Shown piece by piece: positions 16,749 through 26,533 of a DNA stretch of 64,000 bases. The DNA lies in NCBI GenBank assembly GCA_019694675.1, contig JAIBBK010000004.1, positions 79,347 to 143,346 on the forward strand, written 5' to 3'. Below the pieces are notes generated by a model that saw nothing but the letters and a program-made list of their open reading frames with translations, searched no databases and was not told where the DNA came from. How positions within the stretch are numbered: the first letter of the stretch is position 1; every line of letters starts with the position of its first letter. The stretch is from Ignavibacteria bacterium (GTDB taxonomy: Bacteria > Bacteroidota > Ignavibacteria > Tepidaquicellales > Tepidaquicellaceae). Made by a program: the position numbers and the translations under genes.

Positions 16749-17813
16749 ATGCATCCGGAAAAAGATATTAAGTTGTTGTCTCCTTTGTCAATTGCTGGAA
16801 ATGAATTCGGCGGTGCAACGTGGCAATGGTTTGTAATTGACGCAACTGATTCCGGAAATCATATTGATAATGTTTTGTTCAGAAACAATATCGGAAAACA
16901 TTCGTCTACGGGTAAAAATCAGACAAATCCTGTGACTCTCAGAATCAGCGGACTTTCAAAAACCTATCCCAACGGTGTCAGGGCTTTGGACAACTTAACT
17001 CTGGACATTGCGCACGGTATGTTTGGCCTGCTTGGACCCAATGGAGCCGGCAAATCCACTCTCATGCGTACCCTTGCAACCCTTCAAAGCCCGGACAGCG
17101 GACAAATTCAGTTTGAAGATATTGATGTGATTGGGAATCCGGGCGAACTCCGGAAAGTCCTGGGTTATTTACCGCAGGAGTTCGGTGTATATCCCGGAAT
17201 GTCAGCTATGGATCTGCTGGACTATCTGGCAGTTCTCAAAGGAATTACTTCAAAGCGGGACCGGACGGAGGTGATCAGTCAGGTTCTTGAGATCACTAAC
17301 CTTCAGGATGTCCGTCATAAATATGTCCATGATTTTTCGGGTGGAATGAAGCAACGCTTCGGGATTGCTCAACTGCTGTTGAATGATCCGAAATTGATCA
17401 TAGTAGATGAACCCACTGCCGGACTGGACCCTGTTGAACGTAAGCGCTTTCTTAACTTACTGAGAGAGACCGCCAGGACAAGGATCATAATATTCTCAAC
17501 GCATATTGTTGATGACATCAAGGATCTGTGTAATGATATGGCCATCATGTACGGAGGAAGGTTACTGAAGAAGATTGAACCTGCAGAGGCAATTATTGAG
17601 ATAGAGGGTACTATCTGGACCGCTAACATCAGCAGAAAATCAGTTGAAGAACTAATGCAAGATCATATGGTTCTTTCCTCAAATTACAATCATGACAACT
17701 CCGTTAATGTACGCATCTGTGCCAAGTCACAGCCCGCAGCAAACTTCAGTTCCGCAAAGCCGGAGCTTGAAGATGTTTACTTCATTGCTCTGAATAACCA
17801 CGGATCAGCATAG
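16749..17813 (+). CDS. ABC transporter ATP-binding protein with chimeric N-terminus
   Basis: The frame encodes 354 residues. From about residue 62 it is a standard ABC ATPase: LRISGLSKTYPNGVRALDNL, Walker A GPNGAGKST, signature FSGGMKQR, Walker B LIIVDEPTAGLDP and the switch His in STHIVDD. The first ~45 residues instead match the C-terminal end of the 15236 product (PLSIAGNEFGGATWQWFVID versus PLSIAGIAVGGATWLWSVID), so the 5' end is a gene relic. A GTG at 16932 or TTG at 16875 may be the true start. The permease/peptidase gene follows 5 bases after the stop. Together they probably form an exporter of unknown substrate. Confidence 0.88.
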   Translation: MHPEKDIKLLSPLSIAGNEFGGATWQWFVIDATDSGNHIDNVLFRNNIGKHSSTGKNQTNPVTLRISGLSKTYPNGVRALDNLTLDIAHGMFGLLGPNGAGKSTLMRTLATLQSPDSGQIQFEDIDVIGNPGELRKVLGYLPQEFGVYPGMSAMDLLDYLAVLKGITSKRDRTEVISQVLEITNLQDVRHKYVHDFSGGMKQRFGIAQLLLNDPKLIIVDEPTAGLDPVERKRFLNLLRETARTRIIIFSTHIVDDIKDLCNDMAIMYGGRLLKKIEPAEAIIEIEGTIWTANISRKSVEELMQDHMVLSSNYNHDNSVNVRICAKSQPAANFSSAKPELEDVYFIALNNHGSA

Positions 17814-17818
17814 GGCAG

Positions 17819-20800
17819 ATGTTTGCTGACATCTTAAATTTTGAGTTGCGATACTGGCTTAAGAGCCGGTCATTCTATTTTTATCTTTCGTCATTCTTCC
17901 TGATTGCATTGCTGAGCATGGCGGCCGCATCAGGCGCGCTTGAAGAAGGTTCTTCATCACTTAACAGCATAGCTAATTCTCCGCTGAGCTTATATCGCTT
18001 TGTTAATCTGTTCAACAAGATTCTCCTGTTTCTGCTTCCCGCAATTGCAGGTGCATCATTGTACAGGGATTTCAAGAGTAATTTCCACAGCATACTTTAC
18101 TCTTATCCGTTTTCCCGGGTCAGTTATCTCACGGGAAAATTCACAGGCAGTTTCATAGTGATCTGCATGATAGCATTATCCGCAGTGCTTGGATTGGCGC
18201 TCGGTACCTTTGTGCCTGCTGCTGGTTCTGTCAGATTGCTTTCATTCGATCCGGTCCCATATTTACAGGTGTACTTCATTTTTCTGGTTCCCAATCTGCT
18301 GATATTCGGAGTTATAACTTTCTCAGCTGTGTTTTTCACAAGGAATATCTATGCGGGATTCATTTCCGTGATACTTTTGATTCTCATAAAGGAAGTTTTC
18401 ATCCGGCTTGCAGGTCCGGAGGGCATTGCGGCATTGTTGGCGGATCCCTTTGGGGAAAACATAATGCAAAGTCTTACACGCTATCTTACCATACACGAGC
18501 AGAATTCAATTCCTTTACCTTTAACATCTTCATTGTTCTTCAACAGACTTATATGGCTGTCAGTGTCGGCCTTGCTGTTCAGCGCGGTTTGCCTGCGGTT
18601 TTCAATGAGAAACAATGAGTCGGGCTGGTACCCGGGTTCCGGGAAAAGAGAAATTATCAGGGAAGATTCTCCCGCGACTCTCACAGGTTCGGATCTTTTG
18701 AAACCCGGTCTGAACTTTTCTCTCTCGGATCATATCAGAATATCATGGAAACTTTCTCAAACAGACTTTCTCTATATTCTGAGAAGCGGCGTATTCATGA
18801 GCGCTGCTGTTGCAGGCGTACTGCTTGTGTATGCTGTCCTGGTTCGCATGAATCCGCAGACAGGCACTTTGATTCTGCCTCTGACATGGGTAGTACTTGG
18901 GTTGCCTGTATTCTTCTTTTCGTTTCTGATTCAGATACTGACATTTCTTTATGCAGGCATTTTAGTTCACAGGGCAAAGCGCTCCCGCTTCTTCGATCTT
19001 ATCTCTGTAACCGCCGTTCCGGATTGGGTGCTTCTTTTCTCAAAATTCCTTGCACTGATCAAAATGCAGATATTACTGCTTTTGCTGATCATGGTCACAG
19101 GAATTGCCGTTCAGGTTTATAAGGGCCATTACAGCTTTGATATCGGACATTACCTTTTTGATCTCTACGGAATTCATTTGATTGGATTCGCTGTCTGGGC
19201 ACTTGTTTCGCTCATGGTTCAGACAGTGTTCACAAGAAATTATGTTGGCCTGTTTGTTCTCATTCTTATGGCGCTGGCAGTAATGCAACTTCCTTCCCTT
19301 GGAATAGAAAGCGGCACTGTCCGGCTCAACGATAGTCCCGGCTCAGGCTTCTATTTAAACTACTCTGATATTCACGGACATGATCATTTGATCACTGCCT
19401 ATTTCGTCTATGAATTCTACTGGTTGCTATTCGGTATGCTGGCATTTTGTATCACACTGCTGTTGTGGCAAAGAGAACTAACCGGTTCTTTCGCAGAAAG
19501 GATCAGGATCGCAGGAAGAAGGTTTAAGGGCGGCTTGGCGATCGCTGTTGTTATTCTCTCGGCAGGAATTACTGTCTGTGCATATTATCTTAGGCAGCAA
19601 GAAGAAAGTCCTGAAAACATCCGATTGTCGGAAAGTGACAGGTCAGTCCTGCTGGCAAAGTTTGAGGAAAAATTCGGGAAGTACGAAAATGTAATTCAAC
19701 CCAGGATCGTTTCTGTCTTCGTAAATCTCGACCTTTATCCTGAGACGTCCTCATTTACCGCAAGAGGAGACTATGTTCTCGTTAATAAGACTGCACGGCC
19801 TATAGATACTCTGCTGATCCGGACAGGATTTGATGAAATTACTGATCTGAACTTTCACGGAGAATATACTCTCATTGATGAAGATACTCTGATGAAGTTC
19901 TCCGTTTACAAACTCGAGAAGGGTATTGCTCCAAATGACAGTATCAAATTGAGCTTTTCAGTCAGGAGTCATGAGAATACACTGCTTGCAAGAAGATCCA
20001 ATGTTCTGGAGAACGGCACTTACATCAGGAGCGACATATTCCCGCGACTCGGCTATTTCGCAAATACGGAGATTCCGAATCCGGATGACAGCGCTTCACA
20101 TTTAAATCATTACCAAAGCAGAGATGCCGACCTTATTGAGTTCGAAGCAATTCTGAGCACTGTCCCGGAACAGACCGCAATTACTACCGGCAGTCTTATA
20201 AGGGAATGGACGGAAGGAAACCGAAAGTACTTTCATTACAAAACGGACAAGCCCGTCAAGTTCGTATTGGGCTTCAACTCCGCGAAGTTCTGTGTATTGA
20301 AGGAAGATTATAATGGAACAGACCTGAGGATCTATTACCATCCCGGTCACACATACAGCCTTAACAGAATGATGGAAGGGCTTAAGCTGTCGCTGGACTA
20401 TAATTCTTCAAACTTCGGAGCTTATCAGCACAGTCAGGCGCACATAATTGAATTTCCAAAATCAGAAGGTTCATACGCAACAACTGCCGGCAACTGCATC
20501 CAGATCTCCGAAATGCGGTTCATAACAGACACGAACATTACGTTGGATGGTGGGATAGATCTTTCTTTCTATGTGCCTGCGCACGAGCTCTCACATCAAT
20601 GGTGGGGAAATCAGGTGATCCCTGCAAACGCACTTGGTGCAACAATGATCACTGAGAGTATTGCCGAGTATATATCCGCCAAAGTTTACGAGAAGAGATT
20701 CGGCAAAGCAGGCGCACTTCAGTTCCTGAAAATTCAACGTGACCGGTACTTGTCAGGCCGGGCGGAAGCGGAAGAACAGGAAGCCCCGCTTTACCTGGTA

Positions 20801-21088
20801 AATCCTGAACAGACTCACATATCATACGGAAAAGGCGCAATTGCTTTTTATACTCTAAGCGAGTTTATTGGCGAGCAAACTCTGAACAATGCATTGCGGG
20901 ATTATCTCCACGATGTCAGATATGCGCAACCTCCTTACACAACCTCGCCCGAACTGCTCGGATATCTCAGAGGGGCAACCCCGGACAGTCTGAAGTATCT
21001 GATTACCGATATGTTCATGACTCCCGGCAAGGAGAAGATTCTTGCACACTTTGACAAGATCCTTTTACAGGCCTCTCCCGGTGACTGA
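17819..21088 (+). CDS. ABC permease fused to M1-family aminopeptidase
   Basis: A 1089-residue fusion. The N-terminal ~600 residues are an ABC-2 type permease with about 12 hydrophobic segments in two sets (FYFYLSSFFLIALLSMAAAS, then others to ~residue 590). The C-terminal ~450 residues form an extracytoplasmic M1-like metallopeptidase: HELSHQWWGNQ with His922, Glu923 and His926, and Glu946 in TESIAEY as third zinc ligand. The spacing is one longer than the canonical M1 pattern, and the GAMEN exopeptidase motif is not evident (GNCIQISEM stands there). Such fusions are known in Bacteroidota, usually beside an ABC ATPase as here. It may couple export with peptide trimming. Five bases separate it from the ATPase gene. 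Confidence 0.9.
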   Translation: MFADILNFELRYWLKSRSFYFYLSSFFLIALLSMAAASGALEEGSSSLNSIANSPLSLYRFVNLFNKILLFLLPAIAGASLYRDFKSNFHSILYSYPFSRVSYLTGKFTGSFIVICMIALSAVLGLALGTFVPAAGSVRLLSFDPVPYLQVYFIFLVPNLLIFGVITFSAVFFTRNIYAGFISVILLILIKEVFIRLAGPEGIAALLADPFGENIMQSLTRYLTIHEQNSIPLPLTSSLFFNRLIWLSVSALLFSAVCLRFSMRNNESGWYPGSGKREIIREDSPATLTGSDLLKPGLNFSLSDHIRISWKLSQTDFLYILRSGVFMSAAVAGVLLVYAVLVRMNPQTGTLILPLTWVVLGLPVFFFSFLIQILTFLYAGILVHRAKRSRFFDLISVTAVPDWVLLFSKFLALIKMQILLLLLIMVTGIAVQVYKGHYSFDIGHYLFDLYGIHLIGFAVWALVSLMVQTVFTRNYVGLFVLILMALAVMQLPSLGIESGTVRLNDSPGSGFYLNYSDIHGHDHLITAYFVYEFYWLLFGMLAFCITLLLWQRELTGSFAERIRIAGRRFKGGLAIAVVILSAGITVCAYYLRQQEESPENIRLSESDRSVLLAKFEEKFGKYENVIQPRIVSVFVNLDLYPETSSFTARGDYVLVNKTARPIDTLLIRTGFDEITDLNFHGEYTLIDEDTLMKFSVYKLEKGIAPNDSIKLSFSVRSHENTLLARRSNVLENGTYIRSDIFPRLGYFANTEIPNPDDSASHLNHYQSRDADLIEFEAILSTVPEQTAITTGSLIREWTEGNRKYFHYKTDKPVKFVLGFNSAKFCVLKEDYNGTDLRIYYHPGHTYSLNRMMEGLKLSLDYNSSNFGAYQHSQAHIIEFPKSEGSYATTAGNCIQISEMRFITDTNITLDGGIDLSFYVPAHELSHQWWGNQVIPANALGATMITESIAEYISAKVYEKRFGKAGALQFLKIQRDRYLSGRAEAEEQEAPLYLVNPEQTHISYGKGAIAFYTLSEFIGEQTLNNALRDYLHDVRYAQPPYTTSPELLGYLRGATPDSLKYLITDMFMTPGKEKILAHFDKILLQASPGD

Positions 21089-21089
21089 G

Positions 21090-21116
21090 GAAGCCGGGAA
21101 AAATTCTTCCGGCTTC
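21090..21116. terminator. Hairpin terminator between convergent genes
   Basis: GAAGCCGG at 21090-21097 pairs with CCGGCTTC at 21109-21116 around an A/T-rich loop, in the 41-base gap between two converging genes. Confidence 0.6.
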
Positions 21117-21129
21117 AATTCAGTGGCGC

Positions 21130-22860
21130 TCAGTTTCCCGCTTTTCTTTCATAGACCGTCTTGCCTTCTTTTATGGTCTCTACCACTTTGATGTCCTTAA
21201 TGCTCATCGGGTCAACCTTAAGAGGGTTCTTGTCGAGTATCACAAGGTCGGCAAGTTTGCCGGCTTTCAGACTTCCTTTCGATGCTTCCTCAAAGTATTC
21301 GTATGCTCCGTTTATGGTTAGCGCTTTCAGTCCGTCGTAAGGAGAGATCTTTTCAGATTCCCCAAGTACTTTGCCCGAACGTGTTACCCTGTTCACAGAG
21401 GTCCAGAGAAGGAACATCTGATCCATAGGAGTCACAGTGCAGTCAGTGTGATTTGTGCTGACAATTCCCTTCGACTTTGCCGTACTCATCGGACTTATGA
21501 ATGATGCCCTCTCTTCGCCAAGGTTAGCAAGATGAACATCCCCCCAATAGAATGTGTGGTTTGTGAAGAATGTCGGAAAGAGCTTGTATCGCTTATAAGA
21601 ATCAAGCTGGTCGGGGCGCATGATCTGCGAATGAACGATGACTGTTCTTCTGTCTGATACGCTGTCGTTCAGAACTTTGATCGCGTTTTCATGCCCTTTG
21701 ATCATCATATCGGTGGAGGCGTCGCCGTTGCAGTGAGAAAAGAGCTGTATGTTGTTACTGTAGCATAGCAGGAACAACTCATTCACCTGGTCCTGTGAAA
21801 GATTGGGAAATCCCCTGCAATCAGTATTACAGCCCGGAACCTTTGTAAGATACGGCTTTGAGAGATATGCTGTCTTGCCCTGCGGAGAGCCGTCCACAGA
21901 CATCTTGATCCCGCCGTACTTTACATGATTGTCATACTTGCCCCAGGTGATCTTTCCGGTGCCTGCAACATCTTTTGCATAAGTGAAAGCAGGAAGCGCT
22001 ATGATGTCTATCTTCAGATTTCCCTGCCCGGCCGCTGACTGAATGAGAGGAAGCTTTTCTTCAAGCAGCATTCCTTCATTAGCTGTAGTCACTCCGCATG
22101 ATGCATAATAATCAACCGCCTTCTGTAGAAGTTCGAGGTCTTTTGAAATACCCTGGGAATTGCTCATGAATTGTGAAAAGGGCAGCATTCCCATTTCCTG
22201 AATAAGACCCTCGGGAATATTTGTGCCCTTCTTTCGAATGATCGTTCCTCCTTCCGGATCCTTCGTGTTTTTATCAATTCCAACCTTTTTCAATGCGGCG
22301 GAGTTTGCCACAAGCATGTGTCCTGACGAATGAAGAAGCAGCACCGGATTGGTCGGAAACGCACCATCAAGGTCTTCCGCAGTCGGATGCCTGTTCTCTG
22401 CAAGGAAATCCTGATCGTATCCTGAACCTAAGAGCCAGGTTGTGTCGCTTGCTTTCAGTTCCGCTTTTACTCTTTTCATTTCGGAAATCACATCTGCTAT
22501 GGAGGTTACGTTTCCTATAGGAGGAGGATTGAGCTTTCCGTTCATCAGTTCCGCCGCATACATGAGGATGTGGCTGTGGCCATCTATGAATCCGGGAAGC
22601 ATTGTCTTGCCTTTGAGGTCAACCATTACATGGCCTTTGCCGGCCTGCTTCATCGCTTCTTTGCTTTCGCCTGCGAACAGAATTTTTCCGTCTTTCACTA
22701 CAACAGACTCCACATACTTCGGTTCATCACCTTCCATTGTGATAATGTCGCCGTTGTAATACATTACCGCCGCATTCGGATCTTTTTTCACTTCCGTTTT
22801 CTCCTGCTTAGAACAAGAGGCAATGAAGATCAGCATCAGCATTGCAAGATACCTGGACAT
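21130..22860 (-). CDS. Amidohydrolase-3 family (YtcJ-like) lipoprotein
   Basis: A 576-residue metal-dependent hydrolase. The N-terminus is a lipoprotein signal (MLMLIFIASC, Cys16). The amidohydrolase fold is shown by the N-terminal beta-sandwich (YYNGDIITMEGDEPKYVESV), the metal motif MLPGFIDGHSHI (His95, His97), SHCNGDASTDMMIKG and the late STNHTDCTVTPM. The C-terminal sandwich strand is KAGKLADLVILDKNPL. YtcJ-like enzymes act on N-acyl or formamide-type bonds, but the substrate here is unknown. Lipidation places it in the periplasm or outer membrane. The gene converges with the permease/peptidase gene. Confidence 0.9.
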   Translation of the reverse strand: MSRYLAMLMLIFIASCSKQEKTEVKKDPNAAVMYYNGDIITMEGDEPKYVESVVVKDGKILFAGESKEAMKQAGKGHVMVDLKGKTMLPGFIDGHSHILMYAAELMNGKLNPPPIGNVTSIADVISEMKRVKAELKASDTTWLLGSGYDQDFLAENRHPTAEDLDGAFPTNPVLLLHSSGHMLVANSAALKKVGIDKNTKDPEGGTIIRKKGTNIPEGLIQEMGMLPFSQFMSNSQGISKDLELLQKAVDYYASCGVTTANEGMLLEEKLPLIQSAAGQGNLKIDIIALPAFTYAKDVAGTGKITWGKYDNHVKYGGIKMSVDGSPQGKTAYLSKPYLTKVPGCNTDCRGFPNLSQDQVNELFLLCYSNNIQLFSHCNGDASTDMMIKGHENAIKVLNDSVSDRRTVIVHSQIMRPDQLDSYKRYKLFPTFFTNHTFYWGDVHLANLGEERASFISPMSTAKSKGIVSTNHTDCTVTPMDQMFLLWTSVNRVTRSGKVLGESEKISPYDGLKALTINGAYEYFEEASKGSLKAGKLADLVILDKNPLKVDPMSIKDIKVVETIKEGKTVYERKAGN

Positions 22861-23086
22861 TCAGAGTTAGATATTTAATTAGTATTTCAGGAATGGGTTT
22901 TAAATTTAGCAACTATGAGGTGCAGAAGAAAGTGTAAACTTGAATTCATTTTCTTCCCGAAAGAATCCTTGGACGGCATTGTTGCAGTTCATGCAGTGTA
23001 CACTCCCGTTTGACTTGCCATCGGAGACAGGAACCATGTAAATTACAACTCACTTTGCATCAGCATCAAACATATAATTACATATA

Positions 23087-23102
23087 ATAAGGAGCGGAGT
23101 TG
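23087..23102 (+). promoter_or_regulatory. Ribosome binding site that sets a TTG start
   Basis: AAGGAG at 23089-23094 lies 5 bases before TTG at 23100. No in-frame ATG occurs before residue 81, and the paralogues need this N-terminus, so TTG is the start. Confidence 0.7.
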
Positions 23103-24587
23103 AAACACGGCAAAGGTCTTGCAGAGAACAGCCTGATACGACTGCTGAGGACGCTGACGCGTGAAGAATGGAATGACTTCGGAAAGTTTGTCGCATCTCC
23201 GTACTTTAACAAGGGCAGGAACCACACTCCGCTCCTTGAAGCGTTGAAGGAATTTTATCCGGGCTTCAATGACGAGAGACTCACGAAAGAATACCTCTAT
23301 TCAAAACTGTTTCCCGGAAGGGCATACAAAGATACCGTGATGAAGAGCATGCTTTCACGCCTTGACGAAACAGCAGGCGAGTATCTGATCCAGTGCGCAT
23401 TCAGAAAGAACGATCACCTGATTAAGGAGAGACTTTTCATTGCGGAGGCAAGCGACCGCGGACTTCGCGAGCGATCCGAAAGCGTTATAAGAAAGACCGA
23501 TAAATTTCTTGCGGAAAAGAAAACCGGTGTTTTGGACTTCCTCACCGTAAGGGATTACCTCGATGCCGTATGCAATCACCATGTTAACTTCAACGAGAGG
23601 CATGAGCTTGCCGAAAGATTGTTTGAGTATCATTCCTGTATCGTCTTAGGTTTCCTTAACGAGTATCTGATCACCGAAGGTTCGATATATTCGCAAAGAA
23701 ATTTCTGGAAGCCTGAATCGCGAGGGAAAAGTATGTTTGAATTTCTTGACGATGGCACAATTGATCTCATGCTGAATGCAATAAAAAAGAGGGATCCCGG
23801 GAAGCATGCAGTGCTGAACTCCTTTAACATGCTGCGGCTTGCCATGCGCTCGCCCGAGAACGATGACCACTATTATGCGGTCAGGGATTACTTCTATTCC
23901 AATATGGACAAGCTTGATGTTGAGTTCAGGAAATTTATGATGAACAGTCTCAATGTGATCTGCACCACAAAATCAGTTGCGGGCAAACCGGGATTCCTGA
24001 TGGAAGCACACAAACTGCGCCGCAAGATCTACGACGAAAATCTCTATCTCTTCTCGGTACACAAGAAGCTTCGCATCAGCGAATTCAGGACCGCATTCAT
24101 TGAGGCGCTTGCTTTGGGCGAAACAGAGTGGGCAGAGAAATACTTCGAAGAATACATAAACAGAATTCAGCCGTCAGAACGTCTCAGTCTTACAAACTAT
24201 TGCAAGGCAAGGCTCGCGCTCGTACGCGGTGACTTTGACTCCGCGCTTGCATTTGCACACCGGGTCCGCATCAATCAGATCACGTTTAAGCTCGACATGA
24301 GAAGCCTCGTAGCTCAGGTCTACTACGCCACAGGATCATTTGAACCGCTGTTGTCTTACCTTGACGCTTATTCAAAACTCCTTGATAACTCGCGAATGCA
24401 GAATGAGGCGCTGAAGAGGTCTCATTCAAACTTCGTAAAATATCTCAGAAGGCTTGTTAACCTGCAACTGAAGGGAAAGGACGAAGCGGAAGCGGCCGCG
24501 TTGCTTGGAGCCGTGAAAGAGCAACCCGTGACATCGAAGAAGTGGCTGATGAAGCGGATAGAAGAACAAATGAGATACGCAAAGTAG
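23100..24587 (+). CDS. SPYFN-family helical repeat protein, copy 4
   Basis: A 495-residue paralogue with the start at TTG 23100 (Shine-Dalgarno at 23089). The signature is EWNDFGKFVASPYFNKGRNH, followed by the LLEALKEFYPGF segment and a helical N-terminal block. The C-terminal half has TPR-like helices (LTNYCKARLALVRGDFDSAL). Its DNA is clearly more GC-rich than copy 1, so the copies are not recent duplicates of each other. No signal or enzymatic motif is seen. It is divergent from the amidohydrolase gene and convergent with the Kef operon. Confidence 0.88.
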   Translation: MKHGKGLAENSLIRLLRTLTREEWNDFGKFVASPYFNKGRNHTPLLEALKEFYPGFNDERLTKEYLYSKLFPGRAYKDTVMKSMLSRLDETAGEYLIQCAFRKNDHLIKERLFIAEASDRGLRERSESVIRKTDKFLAEKKTGVLDFLTVRDYLDAVCNHHVNFNERHELAERLFEYHSCIVLGFLNEYLITEGSIYSQRNFWKPESRGKSMFEFLDDGTIDLMLNAIKKRDPGKHAVLNSFNMLRLAMRSPENDDHYYAVRDYFYSNMDKLDVEFRKFMMNSLNVICTTKSVAGKPGFLMEAHKLRRKIYDENLYLFSVHKKLRISEFRTAFIEALALGETEWAEKYFEEYINRIQPSERLSLTNYCKARLALVRGDFDSALAFAHRVRINQITFKLDMRSLVAQVYYATGSFEPLLSYLDAYSKLLDNSRMQNEALKRSHSNFVKYLRRLVNLQLKGKDEAEAAALLGAVKEQPVTSKKWLMKRIEEQMRYAK

Positions 24588-24656
24588 TGAAGAATGATCT
24601 GCAGATGCTGTGATGTCCTTACATTGATCTGCCAATGAAATACAGCGGGCGAAAGT

Positions 24657-26531
24657 TCAATCGCTCCCCAGAACTTTTCTGACCTTCTCGCTGTCCCATG
24701 ACGAATCGGTGGTTTCCATGCTCTGCTGAAGATCGTTCTGAAGCACCTGTTCCTGAAGCTCTATCTCCTCTCTCACACTGAGAATATATTCCTGCTTATC
24801 GTGCCTTCTGGCGGCAAGTTTTCTCAAAGCCCGTTCATCGTACTTGATAAACTTCTGCCCCTGCCTGAGTGCAGTGTATCTTCTGAACCCAAGCTCGGTA
24901 AGCGCATCAACGCCGAGATGAACGGCGGTGTAGAGAGTCTCCCGGTAAACATTGTTCACATCCATTTCAAGCAGTTCGTATGCATCGTACCTGTTTCGTG
25001 CGCGCGCCATGATCTTCAGCTGAGGAAAGTTTGATTTAACAGTGCTTATCAACTGGTAATTGACTTCCGGTGAATCTATGGCAGCGATAAGCAAACGTGC
25101 TTCTTCAGCGCCGGCGGATTTCAACAGGTCAAGCCTTGTAGCATCTCCGTAATAGACTTTGAATCCGATCTTTCTGAGAAGGTCAACCCTGTCCGAATCA
25201 TTGTCGAGAATTACTGCTTCAATTCCGTTCGCCCGCAATAACCGCCCTATCGTGCTTCCGAAGTGTCCGAAACCTGCTATGATCACACTGTGTCTCACAT
25301 CTATCTTGTCAGGTTCGATATCGTCTTCGATCTCTTTTACGCCGAATCTGGGATCGATCAGCTTCTGATTTATCAGCATGAGTATGGGTGTTGTCAGCAT
25401 TGTTATGGCTGTAACGGCCATCATCTTTGAACTGTCGGAACTGCTGATGATACCGAGCTGATTTGAAAATGACAGTATGACGAAAGCGAACTCACCTATC
25501 TGGCTGAGTCCGAATGAGAAGATGAAGTTCTGATCACTGCTGAGTCTGAAGCGCTTCCCCACTGCAAAGAGTACCGCAAACTTAATTACTACGACAGCCA
25601 TCGCAAGCGCAAGAATGAAGAACGGATCTTCAGAGATGAGGCTAAAATTAATTGTTGCTCCTACGCTCATGAAAAAGAGCCCTAGCAGAATTCCTTTGAA
25701 CGGCTCAATGTCGCTTTCGAGTTCATGCCTGAATTCGCTGTTTGCAAGTACCACGCCCGCCAGAAATGTTCCGAGCGCCGGACTAAGTCCCACGAGAATC
25801 ATAAGAGCCGCTACGCCGATTACTATGAAAAGCGCGGACGCTATGAAGAGCTCTCTCAATGCTACCCTTGAAACAAAGCGAAGAAAGGGAACCACAAGGT
25901 ACTTTCCTGCTAAAAGCAGTGCGGCAACAGCCGCAATAATGGTAATTATCTGCAGCCATGCAGGTTGCCCGGAAAGCAGAGACTGAGTATGCGATGACTG
26001 TGCGGTAATGCCTGATACTTCAATGAGCGGAAGAAAAGCAAGTATCGGAATAACAGCAATGTCCTGGAACAGCAGGACTGAAAAGGACGCTTCTCCGGCG
26101 GCCGTGTTCAGGATCCTCTTTTCTTTGAGAGTCTGAAGTGCTATGGCGGTAGAAGACATCGCAAATGCGAGAGCAACGGGAACCGCCAACTGCCATGAGT
26201 ATCCGGCGAAAATGAAGACCACAATCACAAGCACGGAGGTGGTAACCACCTGCAGTGATCCGAGCCCCGCAATTGCTCTTCTCATTTCCCAAAGCTTCTT
26301 AGGATCAAGTTCAAGGCCGATAAGGAAGAGCATAAGCACCACGCCGAACTCGGCTGTATGCATAATGTCTGCGCCTTCGGAGCCGATGAATCCCAGCACA
26401 AACGGCCCGATGATGATGCCGCCTATGAGATATCCGAGCACTGAGCTGAGGCCGAGTCTCTTTGCAACAGGAACAAAGATTATCGCCGCCGCCATGAACA
26501 CGAGTGCCTGAATAAGAAAACTTCCGCTCAT
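24657..26531 (-). CDS. Kef-type potassium/proton antiporter
   Basis: A 624-residue protein of the CPA2 family. Residues 1-~390 form about 12 membrane helices with the sodium/hydrogen-exchanger fold (GYLIGGIIIGPFVLGFIGSE, MLFLIGLELDPKKLWEMR, FGLSQIGEFAFVIL). An RCK/TrkA_N domain follows at ~415-540, with the nucleotide-binding loop GFGHFGSTIG and the typical acidic strand end in VILDNDSDRV. KefB/KefC proteins export potassium during electrophile stress under control of glutathione adducts and a KefF/KefG partner. The partner gene lies immediately upstream with a 2-base gap, which supports this role. The C-terminal ~80 residues are a charged helix. Confidence 0.92.
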   Translation of the reverse strand: MSGSFLIQALVFMAAAIIFVPVAKRLGLSSVLGYLIGGIIIGPFVLGFIGSEGADIMHTAEFGVVLMLFLIGLELDPKKLWEMRRAIAGLGSLQVVTTSVLVIVVFIFAGYSWQLAVPVALAFAMSSTAIALQTLKEKRILNTAAGEASFSVLLFQDIAVIPILAFLPLIEVSGITAQSSHTQSLLSGQPAWLQIITIIAAVAALLLAGKYLVVPFLRFVSRVALRELFIASALFIVIGVAALMILVGLSPALGTFLAGVVLANSEFRHELESDIEPFKGILLGLFFMSVGATINFSLISEDPFFILALAMAVVVIKFAVLFAVGKRFRLSSDQNFIFSFGLSQIGEFAFVILSFSNQLGIISSSDSSKMMAVTAITMLTTPILMLINQKLIDPRFGVKEIEDDIEPDKIDVRHSVIIAGFGHFGSTIGRLLRANGIEAVILDNDSDRVDLLRKIGFKVYYGDATRLDLLKSAGAEEARLLIAAIDSPEVNYQLISTVKSNFPQLKIMARARNRYDAYELLEMDVNNVYRETLYTAVHLGVDALTELGFRRYTALRQGQKFIKYDERALRKLAARRHDKQEYILSVREEIELQEQVLQNDLQQSMETTDSSWDSEKVRKVLGSD

Positions 26532-26533
26532 AG

